DNA of 40,227 bases from Deltaproteobacteria bacterium (GCA_029261835.1 JAJDAO010000033.1:1-40227); one strand, 5' to 3'; positions 9,237-18,329 are shown, counted from the stretch's first letter. The notes: a model not told the origin generated them from the letters alone. Program-made: numbers and translations.

Positions 9237-9252
9237 TCAACAACACTGTTGA
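9237..9252. promoter_or_regulatory. Perfect inverted repeat upstream of tetR, putative operator
   Basis: TCAACA-ACAC-TGTTGA: two 6-bp arms with a 4-bp centre, in a locally AT-rich stretch of an otherwise GC-rich window. It lies 34 nt before the ATG of the TetR gene and abuts a TAGAAT (9254-9259) that matches the -10 consensus at five of six positions. Repression of the tetR-RND operon by its own TetR product would fit this position. This is inference from the palindrome. Confidence 0.55.
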
Positions 9253-9253
9253 C

Positions 9254-9259
9254 TAGAAT
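9254..9259 (+). promoter_or_regulatory. Possible -10 element of the tetR promoter
   Basis: TAGAAT immediately after the palindrome at 9237-9252. No good -35 hexamer is visible at 17 bp. If used, transcription would begin near 9266, just before the alternative GTG start at 9268. Confidence 0.3.
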
Positions 9260-9285
9260 CTCTATTTGTGCGAAATGACTCGCTA

Positions 9286-9924
9286 ATGGCAGACCAGATC
9301 AGTGCCGCCGTGCGGCGGCGACGAGATCCGGCCTCAACGCGAGAGGCCATTCTGGCCGCCGCGCGCGCGCTCATGGCCGAGCGGGGTCCGGAGGCGATGA
9401 CCATCTCCGAGGTGGCGCACCGGGCCGGCGTGAACCGGGGCACGGCCTATCAGCACTTTCGCACGCGAGATGAGCTTGCCGCCGCCGTGATGCACGGCTT
9501 CGGCCAGCGGCTGACGGCCATGCTCACAGAGCAGAGCCCGGTCGGCGAGCGCATCGATCGCTTCCTCGCCTTCTTCGTCGAGCATCCCGAATTCGCCCGC
9601 CTGTGGATCTACGACATGCTCGCCAGCCCCGACGGCGCGCCGAGCGATAGCTGGCGGGTCTTCGTCACGACCTTGGAGGGATTCGCCCAGGCGAGCGATA
9701 CGCAGCCGGGCATCGACCCCGAGATGCTGGCGCGAATCCTGGTCGGTGCACCCCTGTTCTGGTCGCTCTGGGTGCAGAAGAGCACTGTCGATGACGACGA
9801 TCGCCGGAGGGCCGTGGCGCGCTTCGCGCGCGAGATCAAGCGTCTGCTTCTGTTCGGTGTCATGAAGCCCGAGCAGTGGACCTCCATGGTGAGCGAGCTG
9901 GACGGCGGCGAGGGCGCTCAGTGA
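9286..9924 (+). CDS. TetR family transcriptional regulator
   Basis: About 212 residues with a typical N-terminal TetR helix-turn-helix (TISEVAHRAGVNRGTAYQHF), preceded by the usual REAILAAARALMAERG helix. The C-terminal ligand domain is not diagnostic of an inducer. The ATG at 9286 is used here. A GTG at 9268 would add six residues, and neither start has a clear Shine-Dalgarno. The stop TGA overlaps the GTG of the following RND gene (GTGA, 9921-9924), so the regulator and pump are translationally coupled. The perfect palindrome at 9237-9252 is a good operator candidate. A TetR that controls a lipid or hydrocarbon exporter is the simplest reading. Confidence 0.92.
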   Translation: MADQISAAVRRRRDPASTREAILAAARALMAERGPEAMTISEVAHRAGVNRGTAYQHFRTRDELAAAVMHGFGQRLTAMLTEQSPVGERIDRFLAFFVEHPEFARLWIYDMLASPDGAPSDSWRVFVTTLEGFAQASDTQPGIDPEMLARILVGAPLFWSLWVQKSTVDDDDRRRAVARFAREIKRLLLFGVMKPEQWTSMVSELDGGEGAQ

Positions 9925-12389
9925 GTCCGAGCGATCACATCGAGCGGGCCTTCGCAGCCTGGGCTCGCGGCATCTACGCTCGACGCTACGTGGTGTTTGC
10001 TCTCTGCCTGGCGTGGGTGGCCTGGCTGGCCAGCTACCTGCCCGACATGCGGGCCGAGAACTCTTCGCAGAGCTACCTCCACAGCGAGGATCCCGCGTCG
10101 CTCGAATACGAGCGGTTCCAGCGCCGCTTTGGCCAGGATGACCGGCTGCTCGTCGCCGTCGAGGCCCCGGAGATCTTCGATCTCGACTTCCTCACGAAGC
10201 TACGCGCTTTTCACAGGGAGCTGGAGGCTGTGCTGCCCAATGTTCGGGAGGTGACGAGCCTGATCAACGTTCGGCAGACGCGCGGCGACGGTGACACGCT
10301 GGTGGTCGAAGACCTGATGGAGGACTGGCCCGAAACGAGCGAGGCGCTGGATGATCTGCGCCGCCGCGTATTCGCCAGCCCGCTCTACGTGGACAACGTG
10401 ATCTCGCGTGACGGCCGACTCACGACCGTGTCGATCGAGCCCGTGGTCTACTCTGGCGGTGATGAGGACGCCGAGTCGGCGCTCGCCGGCTTCGACGAAT
10501 CGCAGGCGCCGACGGGCACCGACGAGGGTGAGCTCGAGTTCCTGCACGAGACCGAGAAGCGGGAGATCGTGCTCGAGCTGCGGCGGGTCGTGACGCGGCA
10601 CGACGCGCCCGACTTTCGCCTCTTCTCGGTCGGGGGCGCCATCGCCGCCGCCGCGGTCACAGAGCGCATGACCAGTGACAGCGGACTCCACGTCAGCGTA
10701 ACAGCCGGGGTGATCGTCGCGTTTCTCTTCTTCCTGTTCAGGCGACTCTCCGGCGTCATCTACCCGATGGCGATCGTCGCCGCCTCGCTCATCTCGAATC
10801 TCGCCGTCATGGTGTGGCTCGACATTCCCTTCTCGATCATCCTGAGCATGCTCCCGATCTTCACGATGTGTGTCGGGGTCTGCAACGCGGTGCACGTGCT
10901 CACGCTCGTCTATCAGCGCTTGGCTGCGGGCAGCAGTCGTGAGGATGCCCTCGCTTACGCTTTTGGCCACTCCGGCCTGGCGGTTCTGATGACGAGCCTC
11001 ACGACCGCGGCTGGTATGTTCTCCTTCCTGACCGCCGAGCTGGCGCCGATACGTTACTTGGGTGTTACGGCGCCCTACGGCGTGCTCTTTGCGTTTGTCT
11101 TCACGATGACGCTGTTGCCGGCGCTGATCGCGATCTTTCCACTGCCGGCAAAGCAGTGGGTGGCCGGCTCACCCGAGCGGGGCCGGCTGCAGCGCGTCAT
11201 GCTCTTCGCGGGCGACCTGTCCGCGCGGCGCCCGCGAGCGGTGCTCGGTGTCTCGCTGCTCGTCGTGGCGGCCATCGGGAGCGGGTTGTTCCGGGTTCAC
11301 TTCGCCCATGAGCCGCTCGAGTGGCTGCCAGCCGACGACCCGGTGCGTATCGCCAGCCATCTCATCAACCGCGAGCTGCGCGGAGCCACCACGGCCGAGG
11401 TGCTGCTCGACACCGGTCGCGAGAACGGGCTTCGCGATCCCGAGACGCTCGTCCAGATCCAGAGTGCCATCGCCGCCGTCGAGGTGATCGATCGAGGCGA
11501 GCTCTTCGTCGGCAAGGCGACCTCACTGATCGACATCGTGAAGGAAACCCACCAGGCGCTGAACGCCAACGACCCCGCCTTCTACCGTATTCCAAGCGAT
11601 TCGCTCCTGGTCGCCCAGGAGCTTCTGCTATTCGAGAATAGTGGCAGCGACGATCTCGAGACCATCACCGATAGCCAGTTTCGACACGGACGCGTGACGC
11701 TCCGCATGCCGCGGGTCGACGCCGTTCTCTACGCCGACTTCCTTCAGGAGATCGAGCAGTTCTTCGCGGACTCTCTTCGGGGTAGAGTGCCGATCGTCGT
11801 GACGGGGCGAAGCGCGCTGGCCGCGCGCACATTCAGCGCGCTGATCCGGAGCATGGCCAAGTCCTACGTGCTCGCTCTGCTGGTCATCACCCCGCTGATG
11901 ATGCTGTTGATCGGTAACATCCGGCTCGGACTGATCAGCATGGTGCCCAATCTACTGCCACTCTGCCTGACCTTGGCGGTGATGGGTCTGCTCGACCTGC
12001 CACTCGACGCCTCGAGCATCGTGATCGGCAGCATCATCATCGGCCTCGCCGTGGACGACACCATTCACTTCATGCACCGCTTTCGACGCGAGCACGCGAT
12101 CTCGCGCGACGTTCGACAGGCGGTGCGGGCCACTCTCATCACGACGGGGTCGGCCCTGTTCTTTACGTCGCTCGTGCTGGCTACCGGCTTTAGCGTGATG
12201 GGCGCTTTGGGGACGATGCAGAACACCGTCGTGTTCGGCTATCTGACCGCATTCGGCATCGCCATCGCATTCATCGCCAACCTGCTGCTGACGCCGGCGC
12301 TGATCTCGCTCGGCATCCGTCTCTTCGGCGACCCGGCCGCGCCCGAGCACGTCGTTCAGTCGCTGGACTCGATCGCACCCGCACGCTGA
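9921..12389 (+). CDS. RND superfamily (MMPL-type) transporter
   Basis: About 822 residues starting at a GTG that overlaps the tetR stop. It has two RND repeats, each with one leading transmembrane helix, a large periplasmic loop (roughly residues 40-240 and 450-640) and a bundle of five further helices. The second bundle contains SIIIGLAVDDTIHFMHRFRRE, the characteristic charged helix of COG1033/MMPL proteins. Such proteins move hydrophobic molecules (hopanoids, sterols, lipids) in other bacteria. Here the TetR coupling suggests substrate-inducible expression. The 3' end overlaps the convergent CoA-transferase gene by 34 bp (12356-12389). Confidence 0.9.
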   Translation: MSPSDHIERAFAAWARGIYARRYVVFALCLAWVAWLASYLPDMRAENSSQSYLHSEDPASLEYERFQRRFGQDDRLLVAVEAPEIFDLDFLTKLRAFHRELEAVLPNVREVTSLINVRQTRGDGDTLVVEDLMEDWPETSEALDDLRRRVFASPLYVDNVISRDGRLTTVSIEPVVYSGGDEDAESALAGFDESQAPTGTDEGELEFLHETEKREIVLELRRVVTRHDAPDFRLFSVGGAIAAAAVTERMTSDSGLHVSVTAGVIVAFLFFLFRRLSGVIYPMAIVAASLISNLAVMVWLDIPFSIILSMLPIFTMCVGVCNAVHVLTLVYQRLAAGSSREDALAYAFGHSGLAVLMTSLTTAAGMFSFLTAELAPIRYLGVTAPYGVLFAFVFTMTLLPALIAIFPLPAKQWVAGSPERGRLQRVMLFAGDLSARRPRAVLGVSLLVVAAIGSGLFRVHFAHEPLEWLPADDPVRIASHLINRELRGATTAEVLLDTGRENGLRDPETLVQIQSAIAAVEVIDRGELFVGKATSLIDIVKETHQALNANDPAFYRIPSDSLLVAQELLLFENSGSDDLETITDSQFRHGRVTLRMPRVDAVLYADFLQEIEQFFADSLRGRVPIVVTGRSALAARTFSALIRSMAKSYVLALLVITPLMMLLIGNIRLGLISMVPNLLPLCLTLAVMGLLDLPLDASSIVIGSIIIGLAVDDTIHFMHRFRREHAISRDVRQAVRATLITTGSALFFTSLVLATGFSVMGALGTMQNTVVFGYLTAFGIAIAFIANLLLTPALISLGIRLFGDPAAPEHVVQSLDSIAPAR

Positions 12390-13585
12390 TAGCGAGCCAT
12401 CTCCTCTTTGCTGAGGCGGAGCAGATCGCGGAAGACGTGCTCGTTGTCCTGACCGACCGAGGCGCCGGCACGGGTGGTTGCACCCGGCGTCGCCGTGAGT
12501 CCAAGCGGAATGCCCGTCGCCACCACCTCGCCCTTGGCCAGGTGCGGGATGTGCTCGAAGAACTCGCGCTCGGCCAGGTGCCGATCGAGCTGGTACTGGT
12601 CTTCGGTCGTCTGCACGGCACCCGCGGCGACACCCGCCGCCTGGAGCCACTGCATGACTTCATGGGGCGCGCGTTCGCGCGTCCATTGCTCCAGCAGCCG
12701 GTCCAGCTCCGCCGCGTTCCGTATGCGTGATTCCAGGTCGGCGAAGCGCGGGTCGGCGAGCCATTCCGGGTGTCCGACCGCCTCGCACAGGCAGCGCCAC
12801 TCGGGCTCGCTCGACACGGCGATGACACACCAACGGTCATCGCCGTGGCAGCGATAGCAGCCGTGAGGCGCAGCGGACGCAGAGCGGTTGGCGAGCTTCT
12901 GCGGCTCGCGAGCGTGGGCCAGATGATCCATCATCTGCGGCCCGATCACGCCCACCGTGGTCTCGAGCTGTGAGAGCGAGATGCGCTGTCCCTCGCCTGT
13001 TCGCTGACGATGGTCGAGGGCGCACATCACCGCAAAGAGCCCGTGCAATGCCGACAGTGAGTCCGGGTAGGCGTATTGCGTCATGGTGCACTCGCGCTCA
13101 GGGAAGCCGGAGAGCGCCGCCAGGCCGGCTGTCGCCTCGATGTTCGGTCCCCAGCTCACGTAGCGACGGCTCGGGCCGCTGTCGCCGTAGCCACTGCTGC
13201 TGAACATGATGAGATCGGGCTTGGCCAGCTTGAGCTCGTCCCAGCCGAGTCCGAGCTTCTCCATCACGCCGGTGCTCTGGTTCTCGATCACGATGTCGCA
13301 GCGGGCGACCAGCTTCTTCGCCAGCTCCACGGCCTCGGGTCGCGCGAGGTCGAGTGCGACGAAGAGCTTGCCCGCATCCCAGTCCGTGAACCAGGGAGAG
13401 AGCTGGGGCTGCACGCCCTGCTCGGGCGTGCGTGGCGGGACGTAGAGCCGGACCACGCCGGGGCGGCGCCGCGATTCCACGCGGATCACCTCCGCCCCGC
13501 AATAAGCCATCAGGCGGCCGACCCACGGCCCGGCCATGCCCGCCGTGAACTCAACCACCTTTACGCCTTCGAGTGCTCGTTCCAT
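12356..13585 (-). CDS. Family III (CaiB/BaiF) CoA-transferase with intact catalytic Asp
   Basis: 409 residues, the normal length for the CaiB/BaiF (formyl-CoA transferase type) family. N-terminal GVKVVEFTAGMAGPWVGRLMAYCGAEVIRVE is the standard CoA-binding start (shown here as residues 7-37). Asp175 in YPDSLSALHG aligns with the nucleophilic Asp169 of formyl-CoA transferase. The RTGEGQRISLSQLE segment follows as expected. It is the last gene of a minus-strand operon, 6 nt after a second CoA-transferase. The likely role is reversible transfer of CoA onto a carboxylic acid intermediate of the substrate degraded by this locus; the acceptor is unknown. Confidence 0.92.
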   Translation of the reverse strand: MERALEGVKVVEFTAGMAGPWVGRLMAYCGAEVIRVESRRRPGVVRLYVPPRTPEQGVQPQLSPWFTDWDAGKLFVALDLARPEAVELAKKLVARCDIVIENQSTGVMEKLGLGWDELKLAKPDLIMFSSSGYGDSGPSRRYVSWGPNIEATAGLAALSGFPERECTMTQYAYPDSLSALHGLFAVMCALDHRQRTGEGQRISLSQLETTVGVIGPQMMDHLAHAREPQKLANRSASAAPHGCYRCHGDDRWCVIAVSSEPEWRCLCEAVGHPEWLADPRFADLESRIRNAAELDRLLEQWTRERAPHEVMQWLQAAGVAAGAVQTTEDQYQLDRHLAEREFFEHIPHLAKGEVVATGIPLGLTATPGATTRAGASVGQDNEHVFRDLLRLSKEEMARYQRAGAIESSD

Positions 13586-13591
13586 CGGCTA

Positions 13592-14815
13592 TCAGATGAC
13601 TCCGTTGTCGCGCAGTGCTTGGAGCCGCTGCGGCGTGAGTCCCAGCTCCGTGCCGTACACCTCGTCGTTGTGCTCGCCAATGTGGGGCGCCGGGTGTCGC
13701 AGCTTCCACGGCGTCTTCGTGTGTCGATAGGGCGCGCCCGGGTAGCGCAGGCGACCCAGCTCGGCATGCTCCAAGTCGACGAAGTAGTCGCGCGCTGCCA
13801 GATGACCATCGCGCGCGACGGCGGCGGCACTGTTGACCGGTGTCAAGGCGATATGTCGACGCTGTCCCTCGTGATAGATCTCCTCTACGGTGAACTGCGC
13901 GGTGAGGTCCGAGATGAAGATGTCGAGTAGCTCGCGGTACTCCAGTCGTTTCGAGGAGGGACCCTCGAACATCGGATCGATCACCTCCTGGTTCCCCGTC
14001 TCCTCGTGAATCCACTCGGCCAGCGCCTTCCAGTGCGCCGGTCGGTTCACCATCAGGTAGACCAGCCCGTCTGTGCAGCGGTAGGCGCCAGAGGGAACCG
14101 AGGCGAAGAGTGCGCTGCCCATGCGACGGGGCACGATGGCGTCGTCGAGCCACTTGCCGACGCCGGAGATATGGCTGACCGCCAGACTGACCTCCTGACT
14201 CGAGATATCGACGTGTTGTCCCGCACCGGTTCGGTCGGCGTGAAAGAGGGCGATCAAACTGCTGACCGCTGCGCAGGTGGAAGCCATCACGTGCGACTGC
14301 TCACCCGCCAGTCTGACGGGCGGATCCTCGGCCTCGCCCGTCACGTACATCGTCCCCGACATGGCGCTGGCCACCAGATCCGAGCTCTTGAAGTCGCGAT
14401 GAGGTCCGCTCTGTCCAAAGCCGGTGATCGAGGTGAAGACCAGGCGGGGATTCTCCGCTCGCAGTGTCTCGTAGCCCAGGCCGAGAGATTGAAGCTCGCC
14501 GGGTGATCGCGTTTCGATGACGACGTGCGCCGTGCCGGCCAGCTTGCGGAAAATCTCTCGCCCTTCCGGCTGTGTGATGTCGAGCGTCACGCCGCGCTTG
14601 CTCGTATTCATGTAGAGGAAGAACAAGCTGCGTTCCGGGTGCGACACATCGTGCAGAAAGGGCGGAACCCTTCGGGTGGCGTCGCCACCCGGCCGCTCGA
14701 TCTTGACGACATCCGCCCCCATGTCGGCCAACAGCTTGCCGCAGTAGACGCCGGATTCGTCCGCGAGCTCGATTACGCGTCGCCCCCTCAGCGCGACTCC
14801 GCCGCCGGCCAGCAT
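13592..14815 (-). CDS. Family III (CaiB/BaiF) CoA-transferase, catalytic Asp replaced by His
   Basis: 407 residues with the family fold: VIELADESGVYCGKLLADMG at the start and DRTGAGQHVDISSQE after the active-site helix. Counting back from the RTG motif, the position of the nucleophilic Asp (Asp175 in the neighbouring paralogue) is His175 (EQSHVMAST). Without Asp, the acyl-enzyme chemistry of this family should not work in the usual way. It may be a non-catalytic partner of the next gene (a heteromeric enzyme) or may have another activity such as a racemase or CoA-binding role. The ATG is preceded by GAGGGGGAG. It is in one operon with the RND gene, the YCF48-like gene and the second CoA-transferase. 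Confidence 0.9.
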   Translation of the reverse strand: MLAGGGVALRGRRVIELADESGVYCGKLLADMGADVVKIERPGGDATRRVPPFLHDVSHPERSLFFLYMNTSKRGVTLDITQPEGREIFRKLAGTAHVVIETRSPGELQSLGLGYETLRAENPRLVFTSITGFGQSGPHRDFKSSDLVASAMSGTMYVTGEAEDPPVRLAGEQSHVMASTCAAVSSLIALFHADRTGAGQHVDISSQEVSLAVSHISGVGKWLDDAIVPRRMGSALFASVPSGAYRCTDGLVYLMVNRPAHWKALAEWIHEETGNQEVIDPMFEGPSSKRLEYRELLDIFISDLTAQFTVEEIYHEGQRRHIALTPVNSAAAVARDGHLAARDYFVDLEHAELGRLRYPGAPYRHTKTPWKLRHPAPHIGEHNDEVYGTELGLTPQRLQALRDNGVI

Positions 14816-14872
14816 TCTCCCCCTCGGATGTCCCGGTTCGGGCCGAAGTGTAGCCGCTCACACCCCTTCGTC

Positions 14873-15850
14873 TCACCGCTCCGGCTTTTCGACCCCGTCC
14901 TCGCCGAAGAGCAGCAGGCTGCGACCGTCGGTCGTGGCGACCGCCGCGAAACCCCGGCGCCCGGGCCGGACGCGCGGCCTGAAGCTGCGACCGCCATCAT
15001 CGCTCAGCAGGACCACGCCTCCCAGACCGGCGAGCGCGACGCCATCACCCTCGAGTCGAGTGCCGCCGGAGAGCGACTTGTCGGTCGGGCTCGCGATCTC
15101 GAGCCAGCTCTCGCCCAGGTTGTCGCTGCGAAAGACGTGGCCGCGCATGCCATAGACCAGCACCGCGTCGTGGGCCAGTGCCAGACCGCCCCACAACGAT
15201 CCCGTGTACGGCAGACCGAGCGTCTGCCACGAGAGCCCGCCATCCCGCGAGCGATAGACCGTACCGCGCTCCGCCGCGATGAAGAGAGTCCCGTTCGGAC
15301 CGCTGAAGATGTCGTTCAGGTGGTGGTCGACCTCTCCGCCGCCCGGGGGCGGCAGCCGTTGCCAGCGCTTGCCTCCATCCGTCGTCTGCAGCATGAGGCT
15401 GAATGCGCCGACCGCCAGGCCGTGCTGGGCGTCTGTGAACCAGACGGCCAGCAGGGGGATCTCCTCTTCGGGTGCGGTGCGCTGCAGCCGCCAGCTCTCG
15501 CCGCCGTTGCGGGTACTCACGATGGTCGCATCGTGTCCCACGGCCCAGCCCCGCTCCGCGTCGACGAAGAACACGCTCGTCAGGCTGGCCCGGGTCGGGA
15601 CATGCTGTGCCTGGCGCCAGCTCTGGCCTCCGTCGTCGGAGAGCACGACGTGGCCGCGTTCGCCCACGGCAACCATGCGCTGTCCGGCCCGCGCGGCGTC
15701 GAGCAGCAGCGCGTTCGCGGCGAGCTTCGAAGGAATGGCGGCGCGCCCAGGTGGGGCGGCTGCGCCTTCCCCGCCCTCGGCGTGCGCCTGGAGCGAGGCT
15801 GCGAGGAACAGCAGCACGAAGAGTGATCGGCGAAGCGTCTTTAGCTGCAT
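14873..15850 (-). CDS. Exported YCF48/BNR-repeat beta-propeller protein
   Basis: 325 residues. A signal peptide ends near LAASLQAHA (about residue 24). The mature part is made of BNR/YCF48-type blades with recurrent S-x-D-G-G-x-S/R-W motifs: SDDGGQSWR, STRNGGESWR, TTDGGKRWQ, SRDGGLSWQ, SDNLGESWL and SDDGGRSFR. Six or seven blades are therefore expected. Proteins of this kind are known by gene neighbourhood to travel with MMPL/RND, DUF1302 and DUF1329 genes, as here. The function is not established; a periplasmic assembly or adaptor role is inferred. It lies 42 nt after the RND stop. Confidence 0.88.
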   Translation of the reverse strand: MQLKTLRRSLFVLLFLAASLQAHAEGGEGAAAPPGRAAIPSKLAANALLLDAARAGQRMVAVGERGHVVLSDDGGQSWRQAQHVPTRASLTSVFFVDAERGWAVGHDATIVSTRNGGESWRLQRTAPEEEIPLLAVWFTDAQHGLAVGAFSLMLQTTDGGKRWQRLPPPGGGEVDHHLNDIFSGPNGTLFIAAERGTVYRSRDGGLSWQTLGLPYTGSLWGGLALAHDAVLVYGMRGHVFRSDNLGESWLEIASPTDKSLSGGTRLEGDGVALAGLGGVVLLSDDGGRSFRPRVRPGRRGFAAVATTDGRSLLLFGEDGVEKPER

Positions 15851-15892
15851 GTCATCTCCACGGCGATCACCCCCTACTTCCGCTCCTGCCCG

Positions 15893-18220
15893 TCATCCCT
15901 TGTGGCGTCGCGGGATCACGAGGTCGAGTAGCACCGCCAGCGCGGGCAGCGCGGTGACGGCCATGATCATATTGATGATGAACATGAATGTGAGGAGCAG
16001 CCCCATATCGGCCTGGAACTCGAGCGGCGAGAGCGCCCAGGTCGACACCCCGACTGCGAGCGTGACCGCAGTGAAGATCACCGCGTTGCCGGTCTCGAGC
16101 AGTGTCCGCTGATAGCACGCGGTGATGTCGAGCTCGCCAGCCAGGTGGACCTCAAGACGGTTGTAGATGTAGAAGGCGTAGTCGACACCGATGCCCACGG
16201 CCAGCACCATCACTGGAAGTGTCGCGACCTTGAGCCCGATCTCGAGCTCCTTCATGAACCAGTAGCCGAGGAAGGTCGCCAGCGTCAGGGGCAAGCAGCA
16301 GCAGATCGTGGCGCGCCAGTCGCGATACGTCAGAATGACGAGCGCCACGATGGTGAGATAGACATAGAGCATCATTGGGAGCTCGGAATCCTCGAGCACC
16401 TCGTTGATGGCCGCCTGTACGCCGATATTCCCGCTGCCCAGACGGATCTCGACACCCGGGAGCCTGTGTTCGTCCCGGAAGCTCTCCACTCCGGCGATCA
16501 CGCTCTTGATGGTCTTCGCCTTGTGGTCGGCGGTGAAGATCTGCAGCGGCATCAGCGTGCAATCCGAGTTGAAGACGCCCGCCGACGACGGAATCGAAGA
16601 GGTCGCCTGTACCAGCGCGTAGCGGTTGCGCGGCAGCGCCGCCCACTTGAGGTTCCCCTCGTTCCAGGCCGAGGTCACCTTCTTCGCGAGCGCCGGCGCC
16701 GAGAGAACGGACAGTACGCCCGGCACGTTGAGCATGTGCCAGTGGAACTCGTCGAGATGCTCCATGGCCGCGTGGTCGACACACGAGCCCTCGGCCGTCT
16801 CGACGATGACCGTCAGCAGGTCCAGCCCGAGTCCAAACTTGCTGACGATGAGCTTGGCGTCCTCGTTGTAACGCGAGTCGGGCGCGAGCTCCGGCGCACC
16901 CGGATGCAAATCCCCCACGTGGCGGCCCTGGCTCTGCCAGACCGCCAGTCCGAAGAGCACGACGAAGGCAACCCCGGTGAGGATGGCGTACTTGCGTTCT
17001 GCGATGCGGCCGAAGAGCCGCATTGCGCGGGCACGGCGGTGTTGGGCTCGGGTGACGCGGCCGGCGAAGCCCGCATCGAAGCGGAAGTAGGAGGCGATCA
17101 GCGGCAGCATCAGCAGATTGGTGATGATCTTGAACGCCACGCCGATGGTCGCCGTGATGCCGAGCTCCTGGATCATCGGGATCGGAATCAGCACCAGCGT
17201 GCCGAAGCCGATCAGATCGGTGATCAGCGCCATCGAGCCGGGGACCAGCAGCCCGCGAAAGCTGGTGCGCGCAGCCTCCATGCCGCTGGCGCCCGAGGCG
17301 ATGCGCTTGCTGATCAGGTTGATCTGCTGCACGCCGTGGGAGACGCCGATGGCGAAGACGAGGAAGGGCACCAAGATCGCCAGGGGGTCGAGTCCGAAGC
17401 CCAGCAGATGGATCATGGCGAATTGCCACACGACGCTGGTCAACGAGCAGAAGAGTGTCGTCGAGGTGAGGATCCACGAGCGCGAGTAGGCCTGGACGGC
17501 GGCGGCGGTCAGGATGAAGGCAAGTACGAAGAAGAAGCCCGCAGTCTTGGCACCGCTGGCGATATCCCCCATCTGCTTGACGAAGCCCAGAATGTGAACG
17601 TCGTGCCGCTCGTCTTGGAAGCTCTGCCGTATCTCGCTCTCGAGCCGGTCGGCCAGATCGAGGTAGTCGAGCTTCTCATCGCCGAGCGGATCGATGTTGA
17701 CGATGTTGGCCATGATCATCGCCGCCGAGTGATCGCTGGCCACCAGGCGGCCGACGTGCCCGCCGTGGATCACGCGTGCGCGAATCGGTTCGATATCGCC
17801 CTGGCTGATGTTGTCGGGCGTGATGTCTCCGCCGATCACGTCCTCGGAGCGCATGCCCTCTTCGGTGATCTCGATATAGCGCGTGTTGGGCGTCCAGAGG
17901 GAGGTCACGGTGCGGCGGTCGATGCCCGGGAGGAAGAACACAGCGTCGGTGGCATGAGCGAGCGTGGCGAGGAAGTCGGTGGTCCAGATATCACCGTTCC
18001 GGGCACGCAGCACGATCATGATGCGGTCGGCACCGAAGAGCTGATCCCGATACTCGAGGAAGGTCTCGATGTACTCGTGATCACGCGGCAGCTGCTTGGC
18101 GAAGCCGGCATCCATGCGGAGCTGGGCGGCGTAGTAGCCCATGACCAGGGTGGCTGCCGCGAGCAGCAGCAAGATCGGGCCGCGGTAGCGAAAGACGAAG
18201 CTTTCGAGAGCTGCGATCAT
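15893..18220 (-). CDS. RND superfamily (MMPL-type) transporter, first gene of operon with YCF48-like and CoA-transferases
   Basis: 775 residues with the two-repeat RND layout: TM1 at about 13-33, periplasmic loop to about 225, a helix bundle, a second TM at about 410-425, a second loop, and a C-terminal bundle with VMVLAVGIGVDYAFYIYNRL, the typical Asp/Tyr helix. It is longer in the loop than plain MMPL domains and resembles the exporters that accompany DUF1302/DUF1329 pairs. It is divergent from the DUF1302 gene across 388 bp. It heads the four-gene minus-strand operon whose last two genes activate acids as CoA esters, linking transport to catabolism. Confidence 0.92.
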   Translation of the reverse strand: MIAALESFVFRYRGPILLLLAAATLVMGYYAAQLRMDAGFAKQLPRDHEYIETFLEYRDQLFGADRIMIVLRARNGDIWTTDFLATLAHATDAVFFLPGIDRRTVTSLWTPNTRYIEITEEGMRSEDVIGGDITPDNISQGDIEPIRARVIHGGHVGRLVASDHSAAMIMANIVNIDPLGDEKLDYLDLADRLESEIRQSFQDERHDVHILGFVKQMGDIASGAKTAGFFFVLAFILTAAAVQAYSRSWILTSTTLFCSLTSVVWQFAMIHLLGFGLDPLAILVPFLVFAIGVSHGVQQINLISKRIASGASGMEAARTSFRGLLVPGSMALITDLIGFGTLVLIPIPMIQELGITATIGVAFKIITNLLMLPLIASYFRFDAGFAGRVTRAQHRRARAMRLFGRIAERKYAILTGVAFVVLFGLAVWQSQGRHVGDLHPGAPELAPDSRYNEDAKLIVSKFGLGLDLLTVIVETAEGSCVDHAAMEHLDEFHWHMLNVPGVLSVLSAPALAKKVTSAWNEGNLKWAALPRNRYALVQATSSIPSSAGVFNSDCTLMPLQIFTADHKAKTIKSVIAGVESFRDEHRLPGVEIRLGSGNIGVQAAINEVLEDSELPMMLYVYLTIVALVILTYRDWRATICCCLPLTLATFLGYWFMKELEIGLKVATLPVMVLAVGIGVDYAFYIYNRLEVHLAGELDITACYQRTLLETGNAVIFTAVTLAVGVSTWALSPLEFQADMGLLLTFMFIINMIMAVTALPALAVLLDLVIPRRHKG

Positions 18221-18312
18221 CGGCTTCTTTCACAGGGGGGGCAGCAGCTGTATCTGCAGTGACGTGGCGGGATGTTATGAATCATGGGGCCCGGATGGCA
18301 AGCACAGCGGGT

Positions 18313-18329
18313 GAATTCCCACGGAATTC
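18313..18329. promoter_or_regulatory. Perfect inverted repeat, putative operator for the divergent operons
   Basis: GAATTCC-CAC-GGAATTC, 7-bp arms and a 3-bp centre, 93 nt before the minus-strand ATG and 280 nt before the plus-strand ATG. It is AT-richer than its surroundings. It could be bound by a dimeric regulator shared by both operons; the tetR palindrome is different in sequence. Confidence 0.45.

Noticed and set aside
16145..18262. A 705-codon open frame on the plus strand opposite the RND gene
   Set aside because: It is highly charged and His/Asp/Glu-rich, has no domain, and the opposite strand encodes a clear membrane transporter.
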